Positions 1 to 9,661 of a stretch of 37,918 bases of DNA are shown piece after piece. Each line of letters opens with the position of its first letter. Position 1 is the stretch's first letter. The notes beneath the pieces were generated by a model, which did not search any database, was not told the origin of the DNA, and worked only from the letters and a program-made list of their open reading frames with translations. A program made the translations under genes and the position numbers. The DNA is from Candidatus Saccharimonadota bacterium (GTDB lineage Bacteria > Patescibacteriota > Saccharimonadia > Saccharimonadales > OFTM59). The stretch is from contig JAJDCK010000003.1 in assembly GCA_029260855.1 (NCBI GenBank), positions 1 through 37,918 of the forward strand, written 5' to 3'.

Positions 1-24
1 GTGTATCTGTTAGACTAGTCGCTT

Positions 25-1311
25 ATGCAGATTAAGAAGAATTATTTATCAGAGACCGAAGTCAGTTTGACCGTTATAGCAGGGGCAGATGAGCTACAAA
101 AAATGAAAGACCACGTGTTGCGTCGTTTCCAGGCGCGGCTCAAGCTTGCTGGTTTTCGTGAAGGAAAAGCGCCGCTTGCGTTAGTTGAAAAGAATGTTGA
201 ACAGTCGCAACTACAAACTGAGTTTCTGGAAGAAACCATCAATCAACTGTACCCTCAGGTTATTCATAGCGAAAAGCTAAGGCCGGTTGCGCGCCCAGAA
301 ATCAGTATCACCAAATTCGTACCTTTTACGACCCTAGAATTTGAAGCCAAGGTGGCAGTCATAGGCGAAATGAAACTACCTGATTACAAAAAACTCAAAA
401 AGCCTATGCCCATGCCGAAGGTTGCATCTGAAGATGTAGATGGTGTACTTAAATCACTAAGGCAGCGGGCCGCGGAAAAGATAGATGTTGATCGTGCCGC
501 TAAGGTGGGAGATGAGGTGTGGATTAATTTTGTTGGTACAGACGCAAAAGGAACTCCAGTCAGTGGTGCGGACGGCAAGGACTACCCGATAGTCCTGGGT
601 AGCAAAACATTTATACCAGGGTTCGAAGACAACGTTGCAGGTATGAAACCACAGGGGTCCAAGACTTTTACTCTGACATTCCCAAAAGAATACAACTTAA
701 AAGCACTAGCCGGGAAAAAAGTTACTTTCAAAGTTGATGTTACGAAAGTGCAAGAAATACTGGAGCCTAAGCTTGATGACAGTTTTGCGTCTAAGATCGG
801 CCCCTTTAAAACTCTTCAAAATTTAAAGGACGATATTAAAAAGCAGTTAACAATTGAAAAGCAACAACAGGCAGAACGAGACTACGAGTCAGAGCTTGTC
901 CGTGAAATTGCCAAAAAAGCTAAAGTTGTCATTCCTGACGTGATGATCAACGATCAGATTGAGCGACTGACCCAGGAGCTAAAGCAAAATATAACTTATC
1001 GTGGCCTGACATATGAGGATTTTCTCAAAACAGAAGGCAAAACTGAATCAGAATACAAAAAACAAGTCTTAGCCCCACAGGCTGAGGAACGCGCTAAAAT
1101 CAGCCTAATCTTAGGTGATATTGCCGATAAAGAAAACCTATATATTACGCCTGAGGAGCTAGATATAAGGATTGAGTTACTGAGAGGGCAATACAAGGAT
1201 GCTGCTATGCAAGCCGAGCTTGAAAAGCCAGAAACACGCCAAGATGTGTCATCGCGCATGCTGACTGAAAAAGTGCTGGCCAAGCTTACCGGGTACGCTA
1301 ACAGTAAGTAG
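25..1311 (+). CDS. tig: Trigger factor, ribosome-associated chaperone and peptidyl-prolyl isomerase
   Basis: A 428-residue protein with trigger factor architecture and normal length. The N-terminal ribosome-binding domain carries the signature loop GFREGKAP (residues 43-50) that docks at uL23 by the exit tunnel. An FKBP-type isomerase domain follows (about 155-240), then a helical chaperone domain. It shields nascent chains in the cytosol. ATG at 25 gives a standard N-terminus. No Shine-Dalgarno (SD) sequence precedes it, but a -10-like TAGACT lies at 11-16, placing the likely transcription start within a few bases of the ATG, so the mRNA may be leaderless; any -35 lies outside the window. 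tig next to clpP is a common bacterial arrangement that joins folding and proteolysis. Confidence 0.95.
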   Translation: MQIKKNYLSETEVSLTVIAGADELQKMKDHVLRRFQARLKLAGFREGKAPLALVEKNVEQSQLQTEFLEETINQLYPQVIHSEKLRPVARPEISITKFVPFTTLEFEAKVAVIGEMKLPDYKKLKKPMPMPKVASEDVDGVLKSLRQRAAEKIDVDRAAKVGDEVWINFVGTDAKGTPVSGADGKDYPIVLGSKTFIPGFEDNVAGMKPQGSKTFTLTFPKEYNLKALAGKKVTFKVDVTKVQEILEPKLDDSFASKIGPFKTLQNLKDDIKKQLTIEKQQQAERDYESELVREIAKKAKVVIPDVMINDQIERLTQELKQNITYRGLTYEDFLKTEGKTESEYKKQVLAPQAEERAKISLILGDIADKENLYITPEELDIRIELLRGQYKDAAMQAELEKPETRQDVSSRMLTEKVLAKLTGYANSK

Positions 1312-1341
1312 CTCAACCCAGAAAGTAAATTTAACGGTCAG

Positions 1342-1368
1342 TTGGCACTCTTGACTTGGGAGTGCTAA
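1342..1368 (+). promoter_or_regulatory. CIRCE operator (HrcA binding site) upstream of clpP
   Basis: TTGGCACTC, nine bases, then GAGTGCTAA. This differs by one base from the consensus CIRCE inverted repeat TTAGCACTC-N9-GAGTGCTAA bound by the heat-shock repressor HrcA. The repeat overlaps the -35 and spacer of the clpP promoter, the position expected for repression by blocking RNA polymerase. hrcA itself is not in the window. Confidence 0.9.
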
Positions 1369-1379
1369 TTCCATATCAT
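1351..1379 (+). promoter_or_regulatory. clpP promoter, apparently leaderless
   Basis: A -35 TTGACT (1351-1356), a 17-bp spacer and a -10 TATCAT (1374-1379). Initiation about seven bases after the -10 falls on the A of the clpP ATG at 1386, and no SD sequence lies before that ATG, so the transcript is predicted to be leaderless. The -35 lies between the two CIRCE arms. Confidence 0.7.
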
Positions 1380-1385
1380 ACCATT

Positions 1386-1982
1386 ATGAGCATATTAATC
1401 CCGACGGTTATAGAAAATGAAGGTCGTGTTGAGCGAGCATATGATATTTACTCAAGGCTACTGAAAGACCGCATTATCTTTCTTGGCGATGATCTCAATG
1501 CGCATACGGCTAACCTCATAGTCGCGCAGTTATTATTCTTGGATAATGCTAACCCAAAAAAGGATGTTTTTCTGTATATTAATAGCCCAGGCGGTAGTGT
1601 TTATGATGCACTGGCGATCTACGACACAATGCAATTCATTAAAGCAGATATACAGACTGTCGGGATCGGTATTCAGGCCAGCGCAGCGGCATTTTTACTT
1701 AGCAGCGGCACCAGGGGCAAGCGTTATCTACTACCAAACTCGGCGGTAATGATTCACCAGCCATCGAGCGGAACGCGTGGTAAGGTTACCGACCAGGAGA
1801 TTGACCTTAAAGAAGCGCTACGAGTCAAAAAGCTCATGCAACAAATTATGGCTAAGAACACAGGGCAAAAAACGGAAAAGATACACCAAGATATGGAGCG
1901 CGACTTTTGGATGACAGCGGAAGAAGCTAAAAAGTACGGTATCGTTGACGCGGTTATTGCTACGCCCCCAAAAAGCTCTTGA
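1386..1982 (+). CDS. clpP: ATP-dependent Clp protease proteolytic subunit
   Basis: A 198-residue ClpP serine protease. The catalytic triad is visible: Ser99 (in QASAAA), His124 (MIHQP) and Asp173 (ERDF), spaced as in E. coli ClpP. It forms a double-heptamer chamber fed by Clp ATPases, which are not in this window. The usual ASMGA around the serine is ASAAA here, a mild variant. I prefer ATG 1386 over the track start at 1356, because 1356 lies inside the CIRCE operator and promoter and the family N-terminus matches [10 protein letters not shown]. Heat-shock control by HrcA is strongly suggested. It ends in TGA, so UGA is a stop codon in this genome. Confidence 0.95.
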   Translation: MSILIPTVIENEGRVERAYDIYSRLLKDRIIFLGDDLNAHTANLIVAQLLFLDNANPKKDVFLYINSPGGSVYDALAIYDTMQFIKADIQTVGIGIQASAAAFLLSSGTRGKRYLLPNSAVMIHQPSSGTRGKVTDQEIDLKEALRVKKLMQQIMAKNTGQKTEKIHQDMERDFWMTAEEAKKYGIVDAVIATPPKSS

Positions 1983-2007
1983 CAATAGAAAAACATTCGT
2001 TCAGACT
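1979..2007 (+). promoter_or_regulatory. Candidate rpoBC promoter
   Basis: A perfect -35 TTGACA (1979-1984) overlaps the clpP stop codon and is followed, after 17 bp, by CAGACT (2002-2007), similar to the TAGACT -10 elements before infA and tig. It would give a leader of about 175 nt for rpoB. That leader holds a possible 6-bp hairpin (GGTTTT 2041-2046 with AAAACC 2063-2068). No rplJL genes or L10 leader lie upstream. The -10 is weak. Confidence 0.45.
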
Positions 2008-2189
2008 CTAGCTAAGAAGTAGTGAACGTTGGCCAGTGCTGGTTTTATCATAATAAAGCACCAAAACCCCCACGTAGTGACCTTCGCCGACAAAATTCTT
2101 ATCTAAAACAAGTGAAATTTACATCAATAAATTGGGCTTCTTTTGAAATCGCGCGGAATCAAAAGCAGCCCTAATGGGAGCACTATTTT

Positions 2190-5100
2190 ATGGCAAAAAG
2201 CATTGGCGCTAAGGTCAGCACCAAAAAGCGGACGTTTTATACAAAAGTTGACGATGTCATTAATCTACCTAACTTAGTAGATCATCAGAACAAGTCTTTT
2301 CAGTGGTTCGTTGAGGAAGGGCTAGGGGAACTTCTGTCAGAAATTAGCCCCATTGACGACTACACTGGAACAAAATTATCACTACGTTTCAAGGATTACA
2401 GGTTTGAGCCACCTAAAATGACAGAAGCCGAGGCGCATGAGAATAATATCAGCTATGACGCGCCCCTAAAAGCTACCGTAGAGCTAACAAACAAAATCAC
2501 AGGTGAGATAAAGGATCAGGAGATCTACCTTGGTGATTACCCGTGGATGACCGAGAGGGGGACTTTTGTTATTAATGGTGCTGAGCGCGTAGTTGTTTCG
2601 CAACTAATTCGTTCGGCGGGTGTGTTTTTTATAGCAGATCAACACGGCGCAACAAGTCGTTTTGGCGCCAAAGTTATACCTGGGCGTGGTGCTTGGCTGG
2701 AATTTGAAACCGCAGCAAACGGTGCTTTGTATGTAAAGATTGACCGCAAGCGCAAGATGCCAATCTCAACCCTTCTGCGGGCGCTAGGCCTAACTGACGC
2801 ACAGATGAAGGACGCCTTTAAGCATGTTGACGAAGGCAAGTTAAGCTATCTTGAAGCAACTCTTGAAAAAGACCCAAGCCGCGGCGTTAACGATTCTTTG
2901 ATTGAGGTTTACCGTCGCTTGCGCCCAGGCGATCTTGCGACAGTGGATAACGCACGTAGCTTGCTGGAGAATATGTTCTATAACTTCAAGCGTTTTGACT
3001 TCAGTCGGGTTGGCCGATATAAGATCAACAAACGACTCAATATTGACATTCCCAATACGATTGAAAATCGTGTTATGCGCATCGAAGATCTTGTAGCAAT
3101 TATTGCGGAGATAATTCGTCTGAATAACACTCAAGAACCCGCTGATGACATAGACAGCTTGGCTAATCGGCGCGTTAAGCTTGTTGGAGAGCTTGTGCAG
3201 CGTCAGTTTCGTATCGGATTGCTTCGAATGGAGCGAAATACTAAGGACCGTATGTCTATGAGTGAGATTGAGACCGTTACTCCGGCACAGCTTATTAACG
3301 CACGGCCGATAGTCGCCGCGGTGCGCGAGTTCTTTGCTAGCTCTCAACTCAGTCAGTTCATGGATCAAATTAACCCGCTAAGCGAACTGGCACACAAGCG
3401 ACGTCTGAGCTCAATGGGTCCAGGTGGACTGTCTCGCGAACGCGCAGGCTTTGAGGTGCGCGATGCTCATGCGACTCACTATGGACGTATTTGCGCGGTT
3501 GAAACTCCGGAAGGTGCAAACATCGGGCTGGTACTCAACCTAGCCAGCTATGCTCGTATTAACGACTACGGATTTATTGAGACTCCATATCGTACAGTCA
3601 CAAACGCTGTTACTGCTAAAGATTCAGTTGGCCACATCGCATCGGTAGACCTAGAGGATGAGAAGGGTAAGGTCATAGTCAAAGCGGGAGCAAAAATTAC
3701 TACTGACGCAGCCAAAAAGCTAGCGACTGTTAAGAACCAAGTTACCTGGCCGGTCAAGGCAAAGGTAACTAGCAATGTCGTCTATCTAGACGCTTCAGGA
3801 GAAGAATCAGCCGTTATCGCAAGTGCAGGCGAAGCGTTTGACGACGAAGGACACTTTGTGAACGATCGAGTAAGTGTAAGACGACGTCTTGTTGCTGGAG
3901 AGGCCGATGCTGATGAGGTTACGCATATGGACGCCAGTCGAATGCAAATCATTGGTTCATCAGCTTCGCTGATCCCGTTTATTGAAAAGAACTACGTTTA
4001 TCGTAGCCTGATGGGAAGCAACCAGCAGCGTCAAGCTGTTCCGCTTGTGTCTCCTGTTGCACCCCTTGTGGGCACCGGGTTAGAGGGCATCGCTGCTGCC
4101 AACACTGGTCAGCTTACGGTTGCCGATGAGGATGGTGAGGTGGTTAGATCTTCGGCAGACGAGGTTGTTGTTAAGTACAAATCCGGCACTGTTACATACA
4201 AGCCAATGCACTTCGTAAGAAGCAATGAAGGCAGTAGCATCAACCAAAAAGTTGTTGTAAATGGTGGCGAGCTAGTCAAAAAAGGCGACACACTAATTGA
4301 GGGCATGTCCATTGCTGATGGTGAGCTTGCCCTAGGCAAAGATCTCCTTGCTGCTTTTATGCCGTGGCATGGATATAACTTTGAAGACGCTATCATTATC
4401 TCGCGGAAAATTGTTGAAGACGACACCCTAACTTCTATACATATTGTTGACTACATGGTAGAGGTCCGAGAGACGAAACTGGGGCCTGAAATAGTTACTC
4501 GTGACATACCGAACGTATCAGAGGATGCGCTGCGGCACCTTGACGAAGACGGGATAGTCCGCATTGGTGCTGAAGTCCACCCTGGCGATATCCTTGTAGG
4601 TAAGATTACTCCTAAGGGTGAACAAGAGCTTAGTTCTGAAGAGCGGCTGCTGCGCGCTATCTTTGGCGAAAAGGCCAAAGAGGTCCGCGATACATCACAG
4701 CGTATGAGCAACGGTAAACATGGAAAGGTCGTTGGTGTAAAAGTTTTCTCAAGAGCCAACGGGCACGAGCTAAAAGCCGGTGTCATTATGCAGGTGCAAG
4801 TGTTTGTGGCGCAGATGCGAAAAATCGCAGTAGGCGACAAGCTTGGCGGTCGTCACGGTAACAAGGGTGTTATCGCCCGCATTTTACCAGTTGAGGATAT
4901 GCCATTTACTGAGGACGGAACCCCTGTTGATATTGTGCTGAACCCGCTTGGAGTGCCATCACGTATGAATATTGGTCAGCTATTTGAAACCCATCTAGGG
5001 ATGGCCGCACGAGCGCTGGGTCTGAAAATCGCTAGCCCGCCATTTAATGGTGTACCTACTGAAAAGATACATGAGCTGTTGAATGAGGCCGGGCTACCAA

Positions 5101-5753
5101 AAGACGGCAAGCAGCAGCTTTATGACGGTCGCACAGGCGAAGAATTTAAAGAGCGGACAACAGTAGGCTCAATGTACATGATTAAGCTTAATCACATGAT
5201 TGCTGACAAAATCCATGCTCGCTCCACTGGTCCATATACAATGGTGACGCAGCAGCCGCTTGGTGGTAAGGCTCAGAATGGTGGTCAGAGATTTGGCGAA
5301 ATGGAAGTTTGGGCGCTTGAGGCCTATGGCGCTAGCAACATTCTGCAGGAAATGCTAACTATCAAATCTGATGATGTTTACGGACGATCAAAAGCTTATG
5401 AAGCTATCATCAAGGGCACTGAAATTGTCGGACCAAAGATTCCAGAAAGTTTCAACGTCCTAGTTAAAGAACTGCAGGGCTTAGGTCTTAAGGTAGATCT
5501 TGTTACGTCAGATCAGCTTGTTGATGCCGAAGCTGTTCTAGCTGAGAACATAAAAGACGAAGCTAAGCACTTGGCAGATGTCCCCGTGCCAGAACCTGCC
5601 ATGTCAGATGTGGATGTAACAGAAGATGCAGCAGCGGACGAGTTTGTCGTGATGGAGCTGGATGACGAGATGCCAGCTACCACGGTAGTCCCAGATGATG
5701 ATTCGGACGACACAGCTCTTGTGCCAGACGATAAGGAAGAGGAGACAAAATAA
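2190..5753 (+). CDS. rpoB: DNA-directed RNA polymerase subunit beta
   Basis: An 1187-residue beta subunit, complete from the protrusion/lobe to the C-terminal clamp anchor. The rifampicin-pocket segment is easily recognised (SQLSQFMDQ, then NPLSELAHKRR, about residues 384-405), with the Asp, His and Ser usually linked to sensitivity intact. Catalytic-core stretches such as GDKLGGRHGNKG and the C-terminal QPLGGKAQNGGQRFGEMEVWAL are present. It ends in an unusual acidic tail of about 70 residues after the normal family end. ATG 2190 follows GGGAG (2176-2180) at good spacing. The stop overlaps the rpoC start by one base (TAATG), implying translational coupling. rplJ and rplL are not upstream, unlike many bacteria. 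Confidence 0.97.
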   Translation: MAKSIGAKVSTKKRTFYTKVDDVINLPNLVDHQNKSFQWFVEEGLGELLSEISPIDDYTGTKLSLRFKDYRFEPPKMTEAEAHENNISYDAPLKATVELTNKITGEIKDQEIYLGDYPWMTERGTFVINGAERVVVSQLIRSAGVFFIADQHGATSRFGAKVIPGRGAWLEFETAANGALYVKIDRKRKMPISTLLRALGLTDAQMKDAFKHVDEGKLSYLEATLEKDPSRGVNDSLIEVYRRLRPGDLATVDNARSLLENMFYNFKRFDFSRVGRYKINKRLNIDIPNTIENRVMRIEDLVAIIAEIIRLNNTQEPADDIDSLANRRVKLVGELVQRQFRIGLLRMERNTKDRMSMSEIETVTPAQLINARPIVAAVREFFASSQLSQFMDQINPLSELAHKRRLSSMGPGGLSRERAGFEVRDAHATHYGRICAVETPEGANIGLVLNLASYARINDYGFIETPYRTVTNAVTAKDSVGHIASVDLEDEKGKVIVKAGAKITTDAAKKLATVKNQVTWPVKAKVTSNVVYLDASGEESAVIASAGEAFDDEGHFVNDRVSVRRRLVAGEADADEVTHMDASRMQIIGSSASLIPFIEKNYVYRSLMGSNQQRQAVPLVSPVAPLVGTGLEGIAAANTGQLTVADEDGEVVRSSADEVVVKYKSGTVTYKPMHFVRSNEGSSINQKVVVNGGELVKKGDTLIEGMSIADGELALGKDLLAAFMPWHGYNFEDAIIISRKIVEDDTLTSIHIVDYMVEVRETKLGPEIVTRDIPNVSEDALRHLDEDGIVRIGAEVHPGDILVGKITPKGEQELSSEERLLRAIFGEKAKEVRDTSQRMSNGKHGKVVGVKVFSRANGHELKAGVIMQVQVFVAQMRKIAVGDKLGGRHGNKGVIARILPVEDMPFTEDGTPVDIVLNPLGVPSRMNIGQLFETHLGMAARALGLKIASPPFNGVPTEKIHELLNEAGLPKDGKQQLYDGRTGEEFKERTTVGSMYMIKLNHMIADKIHARSTGPYTMVTQQPLGGKAQNGGQRFGEMEVWALEAYGASNILQEMLTIKSDDVYGRSKAYEAIIKGTEIVGPKIPESFNVLVKELQGLGLKVDLVTSDQLVDAEAVLAENIKDEAKHLADVPVPEPAMSDVDVTEDAAADEFVVMELDDEMPATTVVPDDDSDDTALVPDDKEEETK

Positions 5754-8700
5754 TGTTACGACGATACGACGTAGGCACTAATATTGCTGATTTTGATGCA
5801 GTTCGGCTAGCAGTGGCTAGCCCATCCGACATACAGGAATGGAGCTATGGTGAAGTCACGAAGCCCGAAACCATAAACTATAGAACGCAAAAGCCAGAGA
5901 GAGACGGGTTGTTTTGTGAGCGTATCTTTGGGCCTATAAAGGACATTAATCCCCACGATGCGAAGTACAAAGGAGTGCGATCACGTGAAGCTGCCGTTGA
6001 TAAAAACGGTGAAATTGTTACCAAGAGTATTGTTCGTAGAGAACGCATGGGTCATATTACCTTGGCGAGTCCAGTGGCTCACATTTGGTTTCTGAAAGGT
6101 ACACCATCTGCTGTCGGGCTCTTACTGGGTATGACAGTTAAGAACCTAGAACGCGTCGCGTACTTTGCTAGCTATGTGATTATGAGTGTTGATGCTGATA
6201 AGCGAGATAAGATGCTAGCAGATAAAGAGGCTGAATTCTCTGCCGCCCAAGAAGCTATCAAGACACGTTACGAAAACGAGGCACAGGCAGAAAACGCAAA
6301 TGTTAAAGCTCTAGCGGAAATGCAGACCAAGGAACTTGATGAGCTTAGCAAAGAGTTTGACGTTTTGAAAAATCAGCTTGTAGCCCTTGAAAGAGTGCGA
6401 TTGATAAGCGAGACAGATTACCGAGCTCTACCAGACGATGTTCAAGGCTTAATATCTGTTGGCATGGGTGGATCTGCCCTCAAAAGCCTTCTCGAACAAA
6501 TTGATCTGGACCAACTGATTGCAGAGCTAGCCGCTGAAGCTGAGGAAGCAAAGGGTCAACGCAAGAAGAAGCTCATGAAACGACTGCGTTTGCTTGAAAG
6601 TATGGTGCGAGCCGGCATTCGCCCGGACAGTATGTGTCTGTCGATTCTACCCGTAATTCCTCCGGACCTTCGGCCGATGGTTCAGCTAACCGGTGGTCGC
6701 TTTGCAACCTCTGACTTAAACGATTTATATCGTAGGGTAATTAACCGTAATAATCGTTTGAAAAAGTTGATTGAGTTGAACGCTCCTGAGGTGATCAGGC
6801 GGAACGAACAGCGCATGCTACAAGAAGCTGTAGACGCACTGATCGACAACAACAATGCACGTTCCGGACGGGCTGTAGCCGCAACTGGTCAACGCCGTAG
6901 GCTTAAAAGCTTGAGTGATATGCTTAAAGGCAAACAAGGCCGCTTCCGTCAGAACCTGCTTGGAAAACGAGTTGACTACTCTGGTCGCTCAGTAATCGTT
7001 GCTGGGCCAGAACTAAAAATTTTTGAATGTGGTCTTCCAAAGATGATGGCGCTTGAACTTTTCAAGCCATTTGTGATCGGATATTTAATAGCAAACGAGC
7101 ACGCGCATAATATCCGCTCCGCAACTCGCATGATTGAAACTGGCGAGATTGCTGTATGGGATGCCCTTGATGAAGTCATTAAAGGGAAGTACGTGCTACT
7201 TAACCGAGCTCCTTCACTTCATAGGTTATCTATTCAGGCGTTTCAGCCTCGCTTAATCGAAGGTAAGGCAATCCAGCTACACCCACTTGTGTGTAAAGGT
7301 TTTAATGCTGACTTTGATGGAGACCAGATGGCCGTGCACCTTCCATTGTCCGATGCAGCGCAAGATGAAGCGCGCAATATCATGGCTTCAAGTCGTAACT
7401 TGCTCAAACCAGCAGATGGTTCGCCGATCTTGCACATAGAGCAGGATATTGTTCTGGGCTGCTACTACCTGACGTATGACCGTGCTGGTAGCATGGCTAC
7501 CGATAAGCCCAAAGGCATAGCCAGTATCAATGAGGCAATTATGGCTCTTGATAACGGTTCAATCATGCTACAGAGCAGAATTCGCATACCATTCCGTGGC
7601 GAAACTCGCGAGACGACCCTTGGAAGAATTCTCTTTAACGAGATCTTCCCTGATGATTTCCCATTCCAAGACGAGCCTATGACCAAGAAAAAGCTGGGAC
7701 GTGCAATGGCTTTGGCTTACCAGAAATACGGCCAAGCTAAGACCGCTGAGATTGCGGATGACCTAAAAGACATTGGCTTTAGGTATGCGACTCGTTCTGG
7801 TATTTCAATGGGCATGGGTGACTTTACCGATATTAAAGGTCTTCACGATCTAACAGATAAGGGTGAGAAGCGTGCTACAGAAATTAGTGAACAATTTGAT
7901 CAAGGGTTCATCACCGACGAAGAAAGATATCGCCTGACAGTCGAAAACTGGACTGATGTTGTGGCGACCGTCCAAAAGGCCTTGTCTGAACAGTTCTCAA
8001 AAGAAGACAGCTCCATGTCTATAGCTGTGGTGTCTGGTGCTCGTGGTAACATCGGTCAGGTTATGACCGCTGTCGGTATGCTCGGTGTTACTACTGATGC
8101 AACGGGGCGCGCAATTGAGCTACCTATTCGCTCAAACTACAAGTCTGGTTTGACGCCACTTGAGTACTTTACTGCTACGCGTGGTGCTCGTAAGGGTATG
8201 ATTGACACCGCGCTCAAGACCGCTGACTCCGGCTACCTAACAAGACGTTTGGTAGACGTAAGCCAGGATGTCTTCACAATTGAAGAAGAGTGTGAAGACC
8301 CAGGGTTTCCGCTTTACAGATCTGACGCGGCCGAAATTGGTGTCACGCTCGGTTCTAGGCTTCAAGGACGCTTTTCGGCAGAAAAAATTGGTAAACACAT
8401 CAAGGCTAACGAGCTTATCACTCCAGAGCTCGCAAAAGCTATTGACGAGGACGACTCGCTAGATGGTGTACGCATCATGAGTGCGCTGAGTTGTACTAAT
8501 GTACGTGGTGTTTCACGTAAGTCATATGGTCTAGACCCAGCTACCGGCGAGCTCGTTGCGATAGCGCACCCTGCTGGAGTTATCGCTGCCCAGAGTATAG
8601 GAGAGCCTGGTACTCAGTTAACACTGAAAACCTTCCACTCCGGTGGTGTGGCTGGTGAGGATATCACGACTGGTCTTCCTCGCGTAGAAGAGTTGTTTGA

Positions 8701-9577
8701 GGTTCGTGCGCCTAAAGGTCAAGCATTTTTGGCTGAAATTGCTGGGGCTATATCAACCTGGGAAGAGGGAGATCATTACATAGTACAAGTTTCAGCCGAT
8801 AGCGAAGAGAAGGTAGATCTGAAACTAGAGGATCGTACAGCACAGATTGCTGACGGCACCGATGTTGCTATTGGAGATGTGGTCGCAGCGCAAAAAGACG
8901 GAGCTATGCCTCTTATAGCGCCTATAGCTGGCAAGGCCCATGTAGCTAAAACCAAGATTACAATTACTCCTAACGGTAAGAGCGTTGTTAAGTATGAGAT
9001 CCCTGGCTTCAAGCAGGTTGTGGTGAAAGATGGCGACCAAGTAGTAGCCGGCCAAAGGCTCACCAACGGCTCTATTAACCTGCATGAGTTGATGAGCTTA
9101 CAGGGTGTAGAAGCTACGCAGCGCTATATCATGAACCAGATTCTTGGTATATTTGCGTCACAAGGCCAAAACATTGCAGATAAGCACCTTGAAATCATTG
9201 TGAGACAGATGTTTAGCCGAGTCCAGATTGAGGAGGCCGGTGATAGCTCCTTTGTCACCGGTGATATCGTTAGCAAGCTCGCAGTAGCTGAAGCAAACGA
9301 GAAACTAGTTAATGAAGGCAAGCAGCCGGCTAAAGTCACGCAGTTGCTACTTGGCATTACAAAGGCTAGTCTTTCAACCGACTCATTCCTAAGCGCTGCA
9401 TCATTCCAAGACACTACACGCGTTCTGATTGCAGCAGCTACAAGCGGTAAAGTAGACCACCTGTACGGCCTTAAGGAGAATGTGATCTTGGGGCGTCGCA
9501 TACCAGTCGGGACAGGTTACAGAGCAAATGAGCTGAGAGAAGAAGAAGGCGAGATTGCAGAAGCCATTGAACTATGA
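5753..9577 (+). CDS. rpoC: DNA-directed RNA polymerase subunit beta'
   Basis: A 1274-residue beta' subunit holding the catalytic NADFDGD loop (residues 518-524; Asp520, 522 and 524 bind Mg). The N-terminal zinc module aligns without gaps to E. coli, but all four cysteines are replaced (Pro67, Asp69, Val82, Asn85). The second zinc site keeps Cys847 and Cys914, while the last two ligands are Ser921 and Ser924. The trigger loop reads LTLKTFH rather than the usual LTMRTFH. A coiled-coil-rich insert occupies about residues 150-215. The protein is full length with an intact core, so the zinc losses look like lineage evolution, not decay. Co-transcribed with rpoB through the one-base overlap. Confidence 0.97.
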   Translation: MLRRYDVGTNIADFDAVRLAVASPSDIQEWSYGEVTKPETINYRTQKPERDGLFCERIFGPIKDINPHDAKYKGVRSREAAVDKNGEIVTKSIVRRERMGHITLASPVAHIWFLKGTPSAVGLLLGMTVKNLERVAYFASYVIMSVDADKRDKMLADKEAEFSAAQEAIKTRYENEAQAENANVKALAEMQTKELDELSKEFDVLKNQLVALERVRLISETDYRALPDDVQGLISVGMGGSALKSLLEQIDLDQLIAELAAEAEEAKGQRKKKLMKRLRLLESMVRAGIRPDSMCLSILPVIPPDLRPMVQLTGGRFATSDLNDLYRRVINRNNRLKKLIELNAPEVIRRNEQRMLQEAVDALIDNNNARSGRAVAATGQRRRLKSLSDMLKGKQGRFRQNLLGKRVDYSGRSVIVAGPELKIFECGLPKMMALELFKPFVIGYLIANEHAHNIRSATRMIETGEIAVWDALDEVIKGKYVLLNRAPSLHRLSIQAFQPRLIEGKAIQLHPLVCKGFNADFDGDQMAVHLPLSDAAQDEARNIMASSRNLLKPADGSPILHIEQDIVLGCYYLTYDRAGSMATDKPKGIASINEAIMALDNGSIMLQSRIRIPFRGETRETTLGRILFNEIFPDDFPFQDEPMTKKKLGRAMALAYQKYGQAKTAEIADDLKDIGFRYATRSGISMGMGDFTDIKGLHDLTDKGEKRATEISEQFDQGFITDEERYRLTVENWTDVVATVQKALSEQFSKEDSSMSIAVVSGARGNIGQVMTAVGMLGVTTDATGRAIELPIRSNYKSGLTPLEYFTATRGARKGMIDTALKTADSGYLTRRLVDVSQDVFTIEEECEDPGFPLYRSDAAEIGVTLGSRLQGRFSAEKIGKHIKANELITPELAKAIDEDDSLDGVRIMSALSCTNVRGVSRKSYGLDPATGELVAIAHPAGVIAAQSIGEPGTQLTLKTFHSGGVAGEDITTGLPRVEELFEVRAPKGQAFLAEIAGAISTWEEGDHYIVQVSADSEEKVDLKLEDRTAQIADGTDVAIGDVVAAQKDGAMPLIAPIAGKAHVAKTKITITPNGKSVVKYEIPGFKQVVVKDGDQVVAGQRLTNGSINLHELMSLQGVEATQRYIMNQILGIFASQGQNIADKHLEIIVRQMFSRVQIEEAGDSSFVTGDIVSKLAVAEANEKLVNEGKQPAKVTQLLLGITKASLSTDSFLSAASFQDTTRVLIAAATSGKVDHLYGLKENVILGRRIPVGTGYRANELREEEGEIAEAIEL

Positions 9578-9583
9578 TAGAAT
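9555..9583 (+). promoter_or_regulatory. Candidate promoter for rpsL-rpsG-fusA
   Basis: TTGCAG (9555-9560), a 17-bp spacer and TAGAAT (9578-9583) at the 3' end of rpoC. The -10 matches five of six consensus bases; the -35 matches only TTG. It would give a leader of about 70 nt for rpsL. Confidence 0.4.
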
Positions 9584-9661
9584 TTGAAAACTTTACTATA
9601 AGTAATCCGAGCACGGGCGACGGCAAACCCCGAGTAGCGGTAGATTACGCAAGGAGAACTA

